From an uncultured Verrucomicrobiota bacterium (lineage in GTDB: Bacteria > Verrucomicrobiota > Verrucomicrobiia > Limisphaerales > UBA9464), in NCBI GenBank assembly GCA_903821635.1, contig CAIJLV010000103.1, positions 77,231 through 134,157 on the forward strand: a stretch of 56,927 nucleotides of DNA, written 5' to 3'. The notes under the pieces are model-generated. The model saw only the letters and a list, made by a program, of their open reading frames with translations, was not told the origin of the DNA and did not search any database. Shown piece after piece: positions 36,807-45,308 of the stretch (the first letter of the stretch is position 1; each line of letters begins with the position of its first letter). Made by a program: the position numbers and the translations under genes.

Positions 36807-37652
36807 TTAGCGCGCACGCTGGGCCAGCAATTCCACAAGTCCGGAGAGGACTTCATTGCGGTCGCCACCTTCTAGGGCCAAAGCGAGTTGGGCGGTGAGC
36901 AGGCCATATTTGGCCCCCAGATCGAAACGGCGGCCCTGTGCTTCGAAGGCGTGGTAACGCTCGCGCCGCGCCAATTGGGCGAGCGCGGTGGACAGGTGGA
37001 TGCCGCCCGCGCCGGCATTGGTCGCCACGAGGGAGCCCAAAAGCTGCATCACAGAAGGGGTGAGCACATGCATCCCGAAAAAACAGAGGTAATGCCCGGC
37101 GCGAAGGCCGGGCACGACTAGGCGTTGTTCCGCCTCGGTGGGCGTGGGTTTTTCCAGCACGTCACTGATTTCGTGCCGACCGACTTGCCCGGGGACTAGT
37201 TTTCCGCCGACGGCTCCGTAGTAGGGTAGTTTGCTTTCGTGCGTCGCCTGCACGGCTGAGACGGCGCAGTCGCTGGCGGCAGCGGCGGCGACCAGTTGCT
37301 GCGCGCAACCCGCGGGTTGGGTGCTGACGTAGAGGTGGTCGCCGACGAGCAGGAGAAATGGGGCCTCCCCGGTAAAATCGCGAGCGCACCAAACGGCATG
37401 GCCGTAACCCAGCGGTTGGGCCTGCTCAATGAAGCGCAGTCGCGCGGCGTGACTGCCGGCCGCCACGGTGTAGGGGACTTGGTCGCCCGGGCTGACGACG
37501 ATGCCGATTTCGTCGACGCCCGCGGCCAGCGCCTCCTCAATGATGATGGCGAGGGCGGTTTTGGTCGTGCCGTCGCGGTCCACGAGGGACTGGAGCGGCA
37601 GGGTGCGCTGGTTCTTCCCGGCGGCGGTGATGACGGCTTTACGGAGCTTCAT
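36807..37652 (-). CDS. galU: GalU-like nucleotidyltransferase (putative UTP--glucose-1-phosphate uridylyltransferase)
   Basis: This 281-aa NTP-transferase-fold enzyme probably makes UDP-glucose. It shows [20 protein letters not shown] at the N-terminus, then [46 protein letters not shown] and [20 protein letters not shown], all in GalU order. The glycine-rich loop is unusual: GKNQRTLP replaces the common GLGTRFLP. It may be a Verrucomicrobiota subfamily with another nucleotide or sugar preference. It shares a transcript with folC downstream. Confidence 0.8.
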   Translation of the reverse strand: MKLRKAVITAAGKNQRTLPLQSLVDRDGTTKTALAIIIEEALAAGVDEIGIVVSPGDQVPYTVAAGSHAARLRFIEQAQPLGYGHAVWCARDFTGEAPFLLLVGDHLYVSTQPAGCAQQLVAAAAASDCAVSAVQATHESKLPYYGAVGGKLVPGQVGRHEISDVLEKPTPTEAEQRLVVPGLRAGHYLCFFGMHVLTPSVMQLLGSLVATNAGAGGIHLSTALAQLARRERYHAFEAQGRRFDLGAKYGLLTAQLALALEGGDRNEVLSGLVELLAQRAR

Positions 37653-37857
37653 GTCGGGTCACGCGACGGTGTCAAAGCTTGGCGACAGCAGCAAGCGGCC
37701 GCCGAAAGGCTTTTCTTTACCCGGCTACCCGTGGCTGGATGGTTGGGTTCCCCATGAAAGTGAAAGCGTGCGCGCTCCGCAGGTTACTCTCTTTCCGGTC
37801 CCATGCGGCCGGCGCCGCCGTTTTCCTTGCCCCGTAAGCCTGATCCCTCCGTTTACC

Positions 37858-38073
37858 ATGCCCTTAATTACCTTAAAGACGGACGCCGCCCCTGTGGAAA
37901 TCGCCGGGCAGCGGCTCAAATGCCTGATGTGCCAGCATGAGTCGTTTCACCAGCGCCGTTCGCATCTCGATACGGCGCTCACGACGACGATGAATCCCGA
38001 CTGGGTGGACCGGCAGGCCTACTGTTTGGTCTGCGACCAGTGCGGTTTCATCCACTGGTTCCTGTCCAAGTAA
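37858..38073 (+). CDS. Small zinc-ribbon protein
   Basis: This 71-aa protein has two CxxC pairs: LKCLMCQHESFHQRR at residues 21-35 and YCLVCDQCGFIHW near the C-terminus. This is a typical zinc-ribbon layout for nucleic-acid-binding or protein-binding proteins. Function is unknown. The ATG at 37858 is the first in a short frame and begins a compact domain; the longer upstream frame crosses the galU start. It precedes the c-di-AMP riboswitch by over 200 bases. Confidence 0.7.
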   Translation: MPLITLKTDAAPVEIAGQRLKCLMCQHESFHQRRSHLDTALTTTMNPDWVDRQAYCLVCDQCGFIHWFLSK

Positions 38074-38287
38074 CGCCGGTCAAAGTGTGGCCCGGGGCCG
38101 TTGCGACCCGTCCGGTTGGGTGGGGCGTAACGGTTCGGAGTCGGGCGCCGTGTGGACTGACTTTAGCGGGAACGGCGGGAGCAAACTGGCCTACCATAGG
38201 GAGGTTGGAGGCCGGATTGGATGAGGTGGCGCCTGTCGGGTCATTTGACACCGGGGGCTGAGTTTGCACTACTTCGGTGACAGCCGA

Positions 38288-38429
38288 AGCCCGGCGAATT
38301 CCAATAACCGGGCGCGGGGAAACCATTAGCCGGGGCAAAATGTTCCGGCCGGGGCGAGCGGCACCGGGTAACCGGTGGTCCGGGGGCACTTCCAAGCTCC
38401 AGCCCGTCAGCTAACTCCGCAGGCAGTTG
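38288..38429 (+). promoter_or_regulatory. Cyclic di-AMP (ydaO/yuaA-type) riboswitch aptamer
   Basis: The sequence contains the conserved blocks of the ydaO class in order: GGCGAATTCC near 38293, GCGGGGAAACC near 38314, GGGGCGAGCGG near 38351 and CCCGTCAGCTAACTCCGCAG near 38404. CTTCCAA (38389 on) pairs with TTGGAAG (38427-38433), as the closing helix of this class does. It lies upstream of the potassium transporter gene kup, the kind of gene that c-di-AMP riboswitches control. High c-di-AMP would be expected to turn kup off. Confidence 0.85.
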
Positions 38430-38452
38430 GAAGGGACGTCCCGCTTCTTTTT
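38430..38452 (+). terminator. Intrinsic terminator forming the riboswitch expression platform
   Basis: GAAGGG (38430-38435), loop ACGT and CCCgCTTC (38440-38447) form a hairpin with one bulged G, followed by five T. Its GAAG also belongs to the closing helix of the aptamer (TTGGAAG), so the two structures compete. This fits a transcription-control switch. Confidence 0.7.
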
Positions 38453-38711
38453 AGACGCGACTGGACGACGCCCTTGTCCTTCAAGTGGAGCGTTCGGGAC
38501 GAAAATCGCGATGAAGAGTTATTCTCAGGCACAGTGGGTTGGCCGCTGGTTTTGGCTGACCGAGGCCAGCAGGTTTCTGCTGGCGTTCAGAGCTGTCCGG
38601 ACGGTTGTCGGGAAGGCTCTGGAGGTTTTCGCTCGCTCGCTGGGATTCGCCGAACCGATGAACCGGCACTCCGCCCGCGAACTGGCAGCCCGCTTCGACT
38701 GACTCATTTTC
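38453..38711 (+). other. Long leader between riboswitch terminator and kup
   Basis: About 260 bases with no recognisable gene. A 63-codon frame (ATG 38511, stop 38702) ends 9 bases before kup, has one hydrophobic segment and lacks a ribosome site. I cannot show that it is translated. Confidence 0.35.
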
Positions 38712-40601
38712 ATGCACACGGAATCTCCTCACCGCAGTCGAATGGCGGCCCTTTCGTTGGCGGCCTTGGGTGTTGTTTACGGCGACATCGGCACCAGCCC
38801 GCTTTACGCCCTGCGCGAGTGCTTCAACGGCGAACACGGGGTCCAACCCACTCCGGACAACGTTTACGGCGTCCTTTCGTTAATCATCTGGTCGCTGATC
38901 TTGGTGGTTTCGATCAAGTATCTGGTCTTCGTGCTCCGTGCGGACAATAAGGGTGAAGGCGGCATCCTCGCGCTGCTGGCACTGGCGTTTCCTGACCGCC
39001 GCTCGGCCGCGAGCACGGGGCGAAAGACCATCATCATGACGTTGCTCGGGGTTTTCGGCGCCGCGTTACTTTATGGCGATGGGATGATCACGCCCCCCGT
39101 CACGGTTTTGGGGGCGGTCGAAGGGTTGGAAGTGGTGACCACGAAGCTCAAGCCGTTTGTCGTTCCGCTGACGCTCGTGATCTTGGTCGGTTTGTTCAGT
39201 GTCCAGCGCGCGGGCACCGGTGCCATCGGCAATGTTTTCGGTCCAGTGATGATCGTTTGGTTTGTGACGATCGCCGCGCTGGGGATCAAAGGCATCGTGC
39301 TGCATCCCACCGTCTTAGGCGCGGTTAGTCCCCATTTTGCAGTGCAATTTTTCCTCCAAAACCGGGGTGAAGCTTTCGTGGTCCTAGGGGCGGTCTTCTT
39401 GGTCGCCACGGGGGGTGAGGCGCTTTACGCGGACATGGGGCACTTCGGCGCGCGGCCCATCCGCCGGGCTTGGTTCGGACTCGTGCTGCCCGCGCTTTTG
39501 TTAAACTATTTTGGTCAGGGAGCACTGCTGATCGAGCACCCGGAGACCGCCATCAACCCCTTCTACAATCTGGCTCCCAAGTGGGCGTTGTTGCCGTTGG
39601 TCGGCTTGGCTACGGCGGCGGCGGTGATCGCGTCCCAGGCGCTGATCAGCGGTGTGTATTCGCTCACCATGCAAGGCATTCAACTGGGCTTCCTGCCCCG
39701 GCTGGCCATCGAACACACCAGTGAGAAGGAACGGGGCCAAATCTACATTCCGCACGTCAATTGGGCTTTGATGCTGGCCTGTCTGGCGCTGGTGCTGGCG
39801 TTCCGCTCCTCGTCCAACTTGACCGCGGCCTACGGTGTGGGCGTCACACTCACGATGATCATCGACACGGTTTTGTTCTACTTTGCCGCCCGGCGCCTGT
39901 GGAATTGGTCCTTCGCGGCGGCTGGCGGGCTCGCGCTGGTCTTCCTCGCCATCGAAATATCCTTCTTCGGGGCCAACGCGCTGAAGATTGCTCACGGCGG
40001 CTGGTTCCCGTTGGTGGTCGGGGCGCTGCTCTTCACCTTGATGACGACGTGGCGCAAGGGCCGCACGTTGCTCTGGGAACGGATGCGTCAGGCTGCCCTG
40101 CCGGTGGACCAGTTCCTAGCTAGCGTCAGCCGCCGAGAAATTCCCCGGGTGAAGGGCACAGCCATCTACCTCGCCGGCAATCCCGAGGGCGTGCCCATCG
40201 CCCTCCTGCACAATCTCAAACACAATAAGGTGCTCCACGAACGCGTGCTGTTCCTGACCGTGTCGGTCGAAGAATCGCCCCGGGTGGACGACGAGACCCG
40301 CATGTCCGTGGAGGAATTGGGCGAAGGCTTCTGGCGCGTGTTGGCGCGGTATGGATTCATGGAGGAACCAAACATTCCCGACGTGCTGCGCCGGTGCGGG
40401 GAACTCGGACTCAAATGCCGCGAGCACGAGACTTCGTTCTTTGTGAGTCGGGAGACGATCATCCCGTCCAAGAAGCGCGGCATGCCGATCTGGCGGGAAC
40501 GGCTCTTTGCTCTCATGTCTCGCAACGCCCACCCGGCGACGGCCTTCTTTCGACTGCCGCCCAACCGCGTGGTCGAATTGGGGATGCAGGTCGAGATTTG
40601 A
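38712..40601 (+). CDS. kup: KUP-family potassium uptake protein
   Basis: This 629-aa inner-membrane K+/H+ symporter has about twelve helices and a C-terminal cytoplasmic domain. The N-terminal signature is LGVVYGDIGTSPLYALRECF, followed by LIIWSLILVVSIKYLVFVLR, ADNKGEGGILALLAL, LYGDGMITPPVTVLGAVEGL and EALYADMGHFG. Length is normal (about 620-630). It is the only gene after a c-di-AMP riboswitch with a terminator, so its expression is probably tuned by c-di-AMP in response to potassium and osmotic state. Confidence 0.96.
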   Translation: MHTESPHRSRMAALSLAALGVVYGDIGTSPLYALRECFNGEHGVQPTPDNVYGVLSLIIWSLILVVSIKYLVFVLRADNKGEGGILALLALAFPDRRSAASTGRKTIIMTLLGVFGAALLYGDGMITPPVTVLGAVEGLEVVTTKLKPFVVPLTLVILVGLFSVQRAGTGAIGNVFGPVMIVWFVTIAALGIKGIVLHPTVLGAVSPHFAVQFFLQNRGEAFVVLGAVFLVATGGEALYADMGHFGARPIRRAWFGLVLPALLLNYFGQGALLIEHPETAINPFYNLAPKWALLPLVGLATAAAVIASQALISGVYSLTMQGIQLGFLPRLAIEHTSEKERGQIYIPHVNWALMLACLALVLAFRSSSNLTAAYGVGVTLTMIIDTVLFYFAARRLWNWSFAAAGGLALVFLAIEISFFGANALKIAHGGWFPLVVGALLFTLMTTWRKGRTLLWERMRQAALPVDQFLASVSRREIPRVKGTAIYLAGNPEGVPIALLHNLKHNKVLHERVLFLTVSVEESPRVDDETRMSVEELGEGFWRVLARYGFMEEPNIPDVLRRCGELGLKCREHETSFFVSRETIIPSKKRGMPIWRERLFALMSRNAHPATAFFRLPPNRVVELGMQVEI

Positions 40602-40721
40602 CGCTCCGACTCGGGCGGGGGGTTAAATAGCAAAATTTCGGGTTTGAAAACCACCCCTCGGCCCCCCCATATCGGCGCCGTTCCTTGAAGCGCCCGCTTC
40701 GTAAGAAGCAGGCAAGAATTC

Positions 40722-40880
40722 AAACACTGTCGGAGGTGCGGGAACCCCGTGAGAGACGGGGACGGTTGCGCCACGGTATCGGGTTACAGACTCCCTGGTC
40801 GGATAAGACAGCCACTGGCCGAAAGGTTGGGAAGGCGGGAGCGAGGCAAGAAACCCGGAGTCCGGACATCGCGCCGGCAG
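40722..40880 (+). promoter_or_regulatory. Cobalamin riboswitch
   Basis: The order of conserved elements fits the cobalamin class: GGAGGTGCGGGAACCCCGTG near 40732, GACGGGGACGGTTGCGCCAC near 40755, GGTTACAGACTCC, GCCACTGGCC near 40811, GGTTGGGAAGGCGGG near 40825 and a B12-box-like AGTCCGGACATCGCGCC at 40859-40875. The paired arms (CCCCG/CGGGG) are visible. It is about 265 bases upstream of a PEP-CTERM protein. Cobalamin riboswitches usually repress B12 uptake or synthesis genes, so the downstream operon is probably B12-related. Confidence 0.85.
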
Positions 40881-41143
40881 TGCTCGTCAGGAAGGGGTCG
40901 CCGGCCGGGTCGGTCGGGTCGCCCCCTTCTGCTTCGCCGACAAGCGAAGGATGAGGCCAGCCGGTGCGCCTGTCTGCGCGCCGGACTTGTGAATGCGATA
41001 CGCCTTCATTCCCGGTTCTGTTTGGAGGAAGACGTTGGACGGCGATGGGTGTGCCCATTCCGGCCGATGGTTTTCCCCACCCTGGTCTCTTGGACACCAC
41101 CCGGTTGTGCGTTTGGAACGCGCACGGCCACCAGAGACCTCAC
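40881..41143 (+). other. Leader between cobalamin riboswitch and first gene
   Basis: No gene is supported here. A hairpin CTTCGC-cgacaa-GCGAAG (40932-40949) is visible but has no T-tract. The expression platform (termination or start-site masking) cannot be decided from sequence alone. Confidence 0.35.
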
Positions 41144-42010
41144 ATGAAACTCACCCTCCTGCGCGTCCTCGCGCTGGCGACTGCGCTCGTGATCGGCGCC
41201 CCCTTGGCCCGTGCCCAATACGCCACCGGCCTCGTCAATTACACCCCAGGCACCGGTATCGCCGCCGAATTTGGCACCGGTTTGCTCTACAACCAGACCT
41301 CGGCGGTGCTCGGCGAGCCCAGTCGGTTCGTGCCCGGCGATTTCGGTGGCCCAGTGGATCCGTTTGCACCGCCCTACACGCGCGACCAGTTGCTTTCGAT
41401 CGGCATCGGCGGTTCGCTCACGGTCAGTTTTGCGGCGCCCATCCGGAACGCTGCCGCCAATCCCTTCGGACTCGATTTTCAAGTGTTCGGCGGGGCCGGA
41501 TTCATCGTCACCAACGACTTTGACGCCGACTTCAATTTCATTGGCACGCCGGCCACGGATGGTTCCCTGTTCGGTGCCCAGACCGGCAGCACGCGGGTGT
41601 CTGTCAGCGCTGATGGCCTGACGTATTACACTCTCAACCCGGGTTTTGCGCCGAATCTGGAAGGCTTTTACCCCAGCGATGGCCAAGGCCAATTCGGCGT
41701 GCCGGTGGACCCTGCGTTGACCGGTTTCAGTTTCGCCGGCAAATCGCTGGCGGAAATCCGCGCCCTGTATGCCGGCAGCGGTGGTGGCGTCGGTTATGAC
41801 TTGGCTTGGGCTCAAGATGACAAGGGGCAAAGCGTGACCCTGTCGGAGATTAGCTTCGTGCGCCTCGATGTGCTTTCGGGCAGGGCCGAAATCGATGGCT
41901 TGAGCGCGGTCGCCTCCGTGCCTGAACCCGCGCCGTGGGCGCTGCTTGGCTTGGGCTTTGGGCTGCTCTTGTGCGGGCGCCGGCAGCGTTCGGAGAACCT
42001 CCCCCGCTAA
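41144..42010 (+). CDS. PEP-CTERM sorting-domain surface protein under cobalamin riboswitch
   Basis: This 288-aa protein has a signal peptide (LLRVLALATALVIGAPLARA) and a C-terminal PEP-CTERM tail: VPEPAPWALLGLGFGLLLCG then RRQR, for exosortase processing. The central domain begins LLSIGIGGSLTVSFAAPIRN, then LDFQVFGGAGFIV and TRVSVSADGLTYYTLN. This resembles a cell-surface domain with a glycine-rich strand and a (D/L)F.VFENG-like block that, to my knowledge, often occurs with cobalamin riboswitches and B12 receptors. A role in B12 binding is inference from that context. The next gene starts 22 bases downstream. Confidence 0.8.
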   Translation: MKLTLLRVLALATALVIGAPLARAQYATGLVNYTPGTGIAAEFGTGLLYNQTSAVLGEPSRFVPGDFGGPVDPFAPPYTRDQLLSIGIGGSLTVSFAAPIRNAAANPFGLDFQVFGGAGFIVTNDFDADFNFIGTPATDGSLFGAQTGSTRVSVSADGLTYYTLNPGFAPNLEGFYPSDGQGQFGVPVDPALTGFSFAGKSLAEIRALYAGSGGGVGYDLAWAQDDKGQSVTLSEISFVRLDVLSGRAEIDGLSAVASVPEPAPWALLGLGFGLLLCGRRQRSENLPR

Positions 42011-42032
42011 GCCGTTGGTGGGGTCCTTGCCC

Positions 42033-43505
42033 ATGAACCTTCCTTCCGCCAGCCAGCCTCCCGTAGCCATGAGCCCCGGCCACGCCGTGCCCATCCGCGA
42101 CTGCGGCACTGGCCAGGCGTCGGCTGAGGCATCGCGTTGTCCGCTTTGCGGGGTGCCCAACGACTGTCAACGCTGCCTCAGCACCACCAGCACAGACCCG
42201 TGCTGGTGCGCGCAGTTGCCGTTTCCGGAGGAGCTGCTGGCTCGCGTTCCGGCTGCGGCCCGCAACCGCGCCTGCCTTTGCCGTGGTTGTGTGTTAGCAG
42301 CCCTGCGGCAGCGTCCGCCGCTGCGGCCCGGCCCCGGGGACTATTATCACGCCCCCACCACGGGATTTGTAGTTTTCACCGCGCAGTATCATCGCCGCCG
42401 CGGTTACTGCTGTGGGTCCGGTTGCCGCCACTGTCCGTGGCCTAACCCCGGCGACGAGTCGAGCCGCGAGAAGGCTTCAACGCCTTTACCAGCGGCTGAG
42501 GCGAAGGCTGTCTCCGCTGGGGCTAGCCTCGGCCCGGCGGTGATCATGATGGCGCTGCTCGCCGTGGCTCAGTGGGGCGTCTGGCCGGCGGGGGCGGAGA
42601 CGTTCACCGACGATTTTTCCACCGACCCGCTGGCTCGGGGTTGGCGGGCCCACGGCAATACCAATTTGTTCCGGTGGAATGCCGGCGAGCAGCGCCTCGA
42701 AGTGACGTGGGACACGGCGAATCCGCACAGCTACTTCGCTCGGCCGCTGGGGGTGAGTCTCGCCGCCGGGGACGATTTCTCCGTGACCTTCGATCTGACG
42801 CTGACGTCCGTGCAGGGCGGGGTGCGCGCCAACCGGCCGGGCGCGATGCCGCTTTCACTCGGGTTTCTTAACCTCGAGCGCGCGTTGGCAAACAACTATC
42901 TGCGCGGGGCGGGGCGGGCCCGGGACACGTTGGAATTCACCTGGTTTCCCACTGGCGAAATCCCGGGTTTTGGAGTCGTGGAACCCACGGTATCGCCAAT
43001 TACGTGGGACTCCGGCGGCAGGGTCGCGGCCAGCTTTACCTTTCCGGTTGAACCGGCTGTAAACACGACGTTTCGAGTTCGTCTCGAATACCGTGCCGGC
43101 CCGCGCACGCTTACCCCCAGCCTACTCGCCGACGGGGAACCGATTCCGTTGAATCCACTTCAGTTGCCCACCACGTTGGGGGAGTTCGAGTTCGACACCT
43201 TTGCGGTGCTGGTTTGGAACGAAGCCACGTCGTTGAACGACTCCCTGTTGGCTCACGGAGCCGTTGATAATGTGGTGCTCGAATTGCCGCCGGCACCCAT
43301 CGGTCGCGTGACTTGGCTGGGGTTGGGGCAAGTGGAATGTGGCACCCTGAAGGGGTGGCGTTACACGCTCGAAGCCAGCGGCGATTTGCGCGAATGGTCG
43401 GCGGTGTGGATTGCCTCCGGCACCGGCGAGGTGCTGTCCTTTCTGGACCCGCGCGACGCGGTGTTTCGGGAACAATTCTACCGCGTGAAGGCCGAACGCC
43501 AATGA
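42033..43505 (+). CDS. Fusion: cysteine-rich CWC/DUF5522 module plus exported concanavalin-like domain
   Basis: The 490-aa ORF has two very different halves. Residues about 33-140 are Cys-rich: [29 protein letters not shown] (CWC family) and [20 protein letters not shown] then [13 protein letters not shown] (DUF5522). At about residues 168-190 comes a hydrophobic export-like segment ([20 protein letters not shown]). The rest ([29 protein letters not shown] and [14 protein letters not shown]) looks like an extracellular beta-sandwich. If read as one protein, the Cys-rich part would be inside and the rest outside. Two genes joined by loss of a stop, or an internal start at 42546, is an alternative. 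It overlaps the next gene by 4 bases. Confidence 0.7.
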   Translation: MNLPSASQPPVAMSPGHAVPIRDCGTGQASAEASRCPLCGVPNDCQRCLSTTSTDPCWCAQLPFPEELLARVPAAARNRACLCRGCVLAALRQRPPLRPGPGDYYHAPTTGFVVFTAQYHRRRGYCCGSGCRHCPWPNPGDESSREKASTPLPAAEAKAVSAGASLGPAVIMMALLAVAQWGVWPAGAETFTDDFSTDPLARGWRAHGNTNLFRWNAGEQRLEVTWDTANPHSYFARPLGVSLAAGDDFSVTFDLTLTSVQGGVRANRPGAMPLSLGFLNLERALANNYLRGAGRARDTLEFTWFPTGEIPGFGVVEPTVSPITWDSGGRVAASFTFPVEPAVNTTFRVRLEYRAGPRTLTPSLLADGEPIPLNPLQLPTTLGEFEFDTFAVLVWNEATSLNDSLLAHGAVDNVVLELPPAPIGRVTWLGLGQVECGTLKGWRYTLEASGDLREWSAVWIASGTGEVLSFLDPRDAVFREQFYRVKAERQ

Positions 43506-44320
43506 ACCTTGGAAGCGGAGTTTGCAGCGGGGTCGGCTGCCGAAACCGCCCGCATCGGTTCGGGGCCATTCCAAGCGGCAAAGGCTGCGGGCCGAAGGAG
43601 CCGAGAGCCGGCTTCACGTTGCTTGAACTGCTGGTGGTAATTGCCCTCTTGGGGGTGCTCGCCGGGCTCCTCCTGCCGGCGTTGGGGCAGGCCCGGACGG
43701 CGGCGAACACGTCGCGGTGTGGCTCAAATCTACGGCAATTGGGGTTCGCTACGCAGCTCTATTGGGACGATCACGGACGCGCCTTCAGCGAACGCACCGT
43801 TCGCACCAACGGCGGGTGGCGCTACTGGTTTGGCTGGCTGGCCGATGGCGCGGAAGGCCGGCGCGAATTCGATCTGACGCAGGGCCCGCTCTGGCCGTAT
43901 CTGCGGAGCAAGGGAATTGAGACCTGCCCGGCGCTGGATCGTTGTGCGGCCCGCTTCAAGGCCAAGGCCCACGGTGCCGCCTACGGTTACGCCTATAACC
44001 TGTTACTTGGCCCCCGCGGAGGAGTTGGACTGCCGCCCGCTGCTTTCCGGCGCCCCAGTGAACTGGCTGCCTTTACCGACGGCGGCCAAATCAATGATTT
44101 TCAACCGCCCGCGTCGCCCGATCACCCCATGTTGGAGGAGTTTTATTACTTCGACACCAATACGTTCAGCGCGACGGTTCACTTTCGCCATCGGCGAGCG
44201 GCGCAAGTGTGGTTCACTGATGGGCACGTCGGCTTGGAACGAGCGGAAATCGGCTCGCTGGATCCCCGGTTGTCCGGTGAAACCGTCGGCCGACTGCGAA
44301 GCAGCGTGGTGGTTCCGTAG
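43502..44320 (+). CDS. Prepilin-type (pseudopilin) protein with H-X9-DG motif
   Basis: This 272-aa protein has a 36-residue leader ending in a type IV prepilin cleavage site: [21 protein letters not shown], with Glu at position 5. Pre-cleavage residues are basic ([10 protein letters not shown]). Near the C-terminus, [12 protein letters not shown] is the H-X9-DG motif of the prepilin-processing-associated proteins abundant in Verrucomicrobiota and Planctomycetota. Such proteins assemble in or on the cell envelope. ATG 43502 overlaps the upstream TGA. It is the last gene of the cobalamin-regulated operon and ends 24 bases before the convergent serB. Confidence 0.88.
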   Translation: MNLGSGVCSGVGCRNRPHRFGAIPSGKGCGPKEPRAGFTLLELLVVIALLGVLAGLLLPALGQARTAANTSRCGSNLRQLGFATQLYWDDHGRAFSERTVRTNGGWRYWFGWLADGAEGRREFDLTQGPLWPYLRSKGIETCPALDRCAARFKAKAHGAAYGYAYNLLLGPRGGVGLPPAAFRRPSELAAFTDGGQINDFQPPASPDHPMLEEFYYFDTNTFSATVHFRHRRAAQVWFTDGHVGLERAEIGSLDPRLSGETVGRLRSSVVVP

Positions 44321-44344
44321 TGTGGCCGCGGGCCGCGGGGTGGC

Positions 44345-45178
44345 TCAACTAAGCAAGGCGAGCACGCCATCAAGGCCGACGTGGTTAAACGCCACTGTGG
44401 CTTGCCGTTGCACGACGGGCTTGGCCCGGTAGGCGACACTCAAACCGGCCAACTTCATCATCTTGAGGTCATTTGCTCCGTCGCCCAACACAATGGCGCG
44501 GTCGGTATTGCACCCCAGTTCAGCACACACTGCGGCCACTTTTTCCGCCTTGGCGTCGGCATCGACGATGGGGCCGACGACGTGGCCGGTCAGTCGGCCA
44601 TGCTCCACTTCCAGCACGTTGGCCAAGGTGTAGTCGAGGCCAAGTCGCGCTTGGAGCCGCTCAGTGAAATAGGTGAACCCACCCGAAACGAGCACCGTCT
44701 TCAGCCCCGCCGCTTGGGCGGCTGCCAACAAGGTTTCAGCCCCTGGCGAGAGCCGCAGGCGTTCTTCGTAAACCCGTTGCAGCGCCGTTTCTTCCAAGCC
44801 CGCCAGCAGGGCCACGCGGCGCCGGAGTGCCCCGGGGAAATCGAGGTCCCCTCGCATGGCGGCCTCGGTGATGGCGGCCACCTGCGGTTTCACCCCGACC
44901 ATGTCGGCGATCTCGTCGATGCACTCGATCGTGATGAGCGTCGAGTCCATGTCCAAGGCGAGCACGCGGAAGTCCGTCAACCGTCGGCGAAATTCGAGGA
45001 AGGCGAAATCCAATCTGAGCCCCGAGCAAAACTCGGCGACGCCGGCCTGCGTCTGCACGTCGGTGAGCCGCCAAGCGCCCGGGCAGGGGTTGGTCAGCCC
45101 GGTGCTGCCCGTCAGGAGTTGCAACTCCGCGGCGGCGAGGGGCGATAAAAGGGGGCCTTGGACAACAAGATCAGTCAT
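44345..45178 (-). CDS. serB: Phosphoserine phosphatase SerB
   Basis: This 277-aa HAD-family enzyme makes serine from phosphoserine. Motif I is VLALDMDSTLITIECIDEIA (DxDST), motif II is in LKTVLVSGGFTYFTERL, and motif IV is AIVLGDGANDLKMMKLAGL. The N-terminal 80 residues form a short extra domain, as in longer SerB proteins. ATG 45178 was chosen; twelve codons upstream are possible. It diverges from miaB. Confidence 0.93.
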   Translation of the reverse strand: MTDLVVQGPLLSPLAAAELQLLTGSTGLTNPCPGAWRLTDVQTQAGVAEFCSGLRLDFAFLEFRRRLTDFRVLALDMDSTLITIECIDEIADMVGVKPQVAAITEAAMRGDLDFPGALRRRVALLAGLEETALQRVYEERLRLSPGAETLLAAAQAAGLKTVLVSGGFTYFTERLQARLGLDYTLANVLEVEHGRLTGHVVGPIVDADAKAEKVAAVCAELGCNTDRAIVLGDGANDLKMMKLAGLSVAYRAKPVVQRQATVAFNHVGLDGVLALLS

Positions 45179-45308
45179 TTCAGCGGCGGCCGAGGGTCGG
45201 GGTGCCCAGCGCAAAGTTCAAAGCCCAAAACGGTGCGCTTTCTGAATCTTAAAAACCCGGTGGCGTTGGTCGGATCGTTTGCCTACGGTTCGCGCGAATT
45301 TCGCAGGA

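Noticed and set aside
38511..38702. 63-codon ORF just upstream of kup
   Set aside because: No ribosome site and no recognised family. It may be untranslated leader; noted only in the leader entry.
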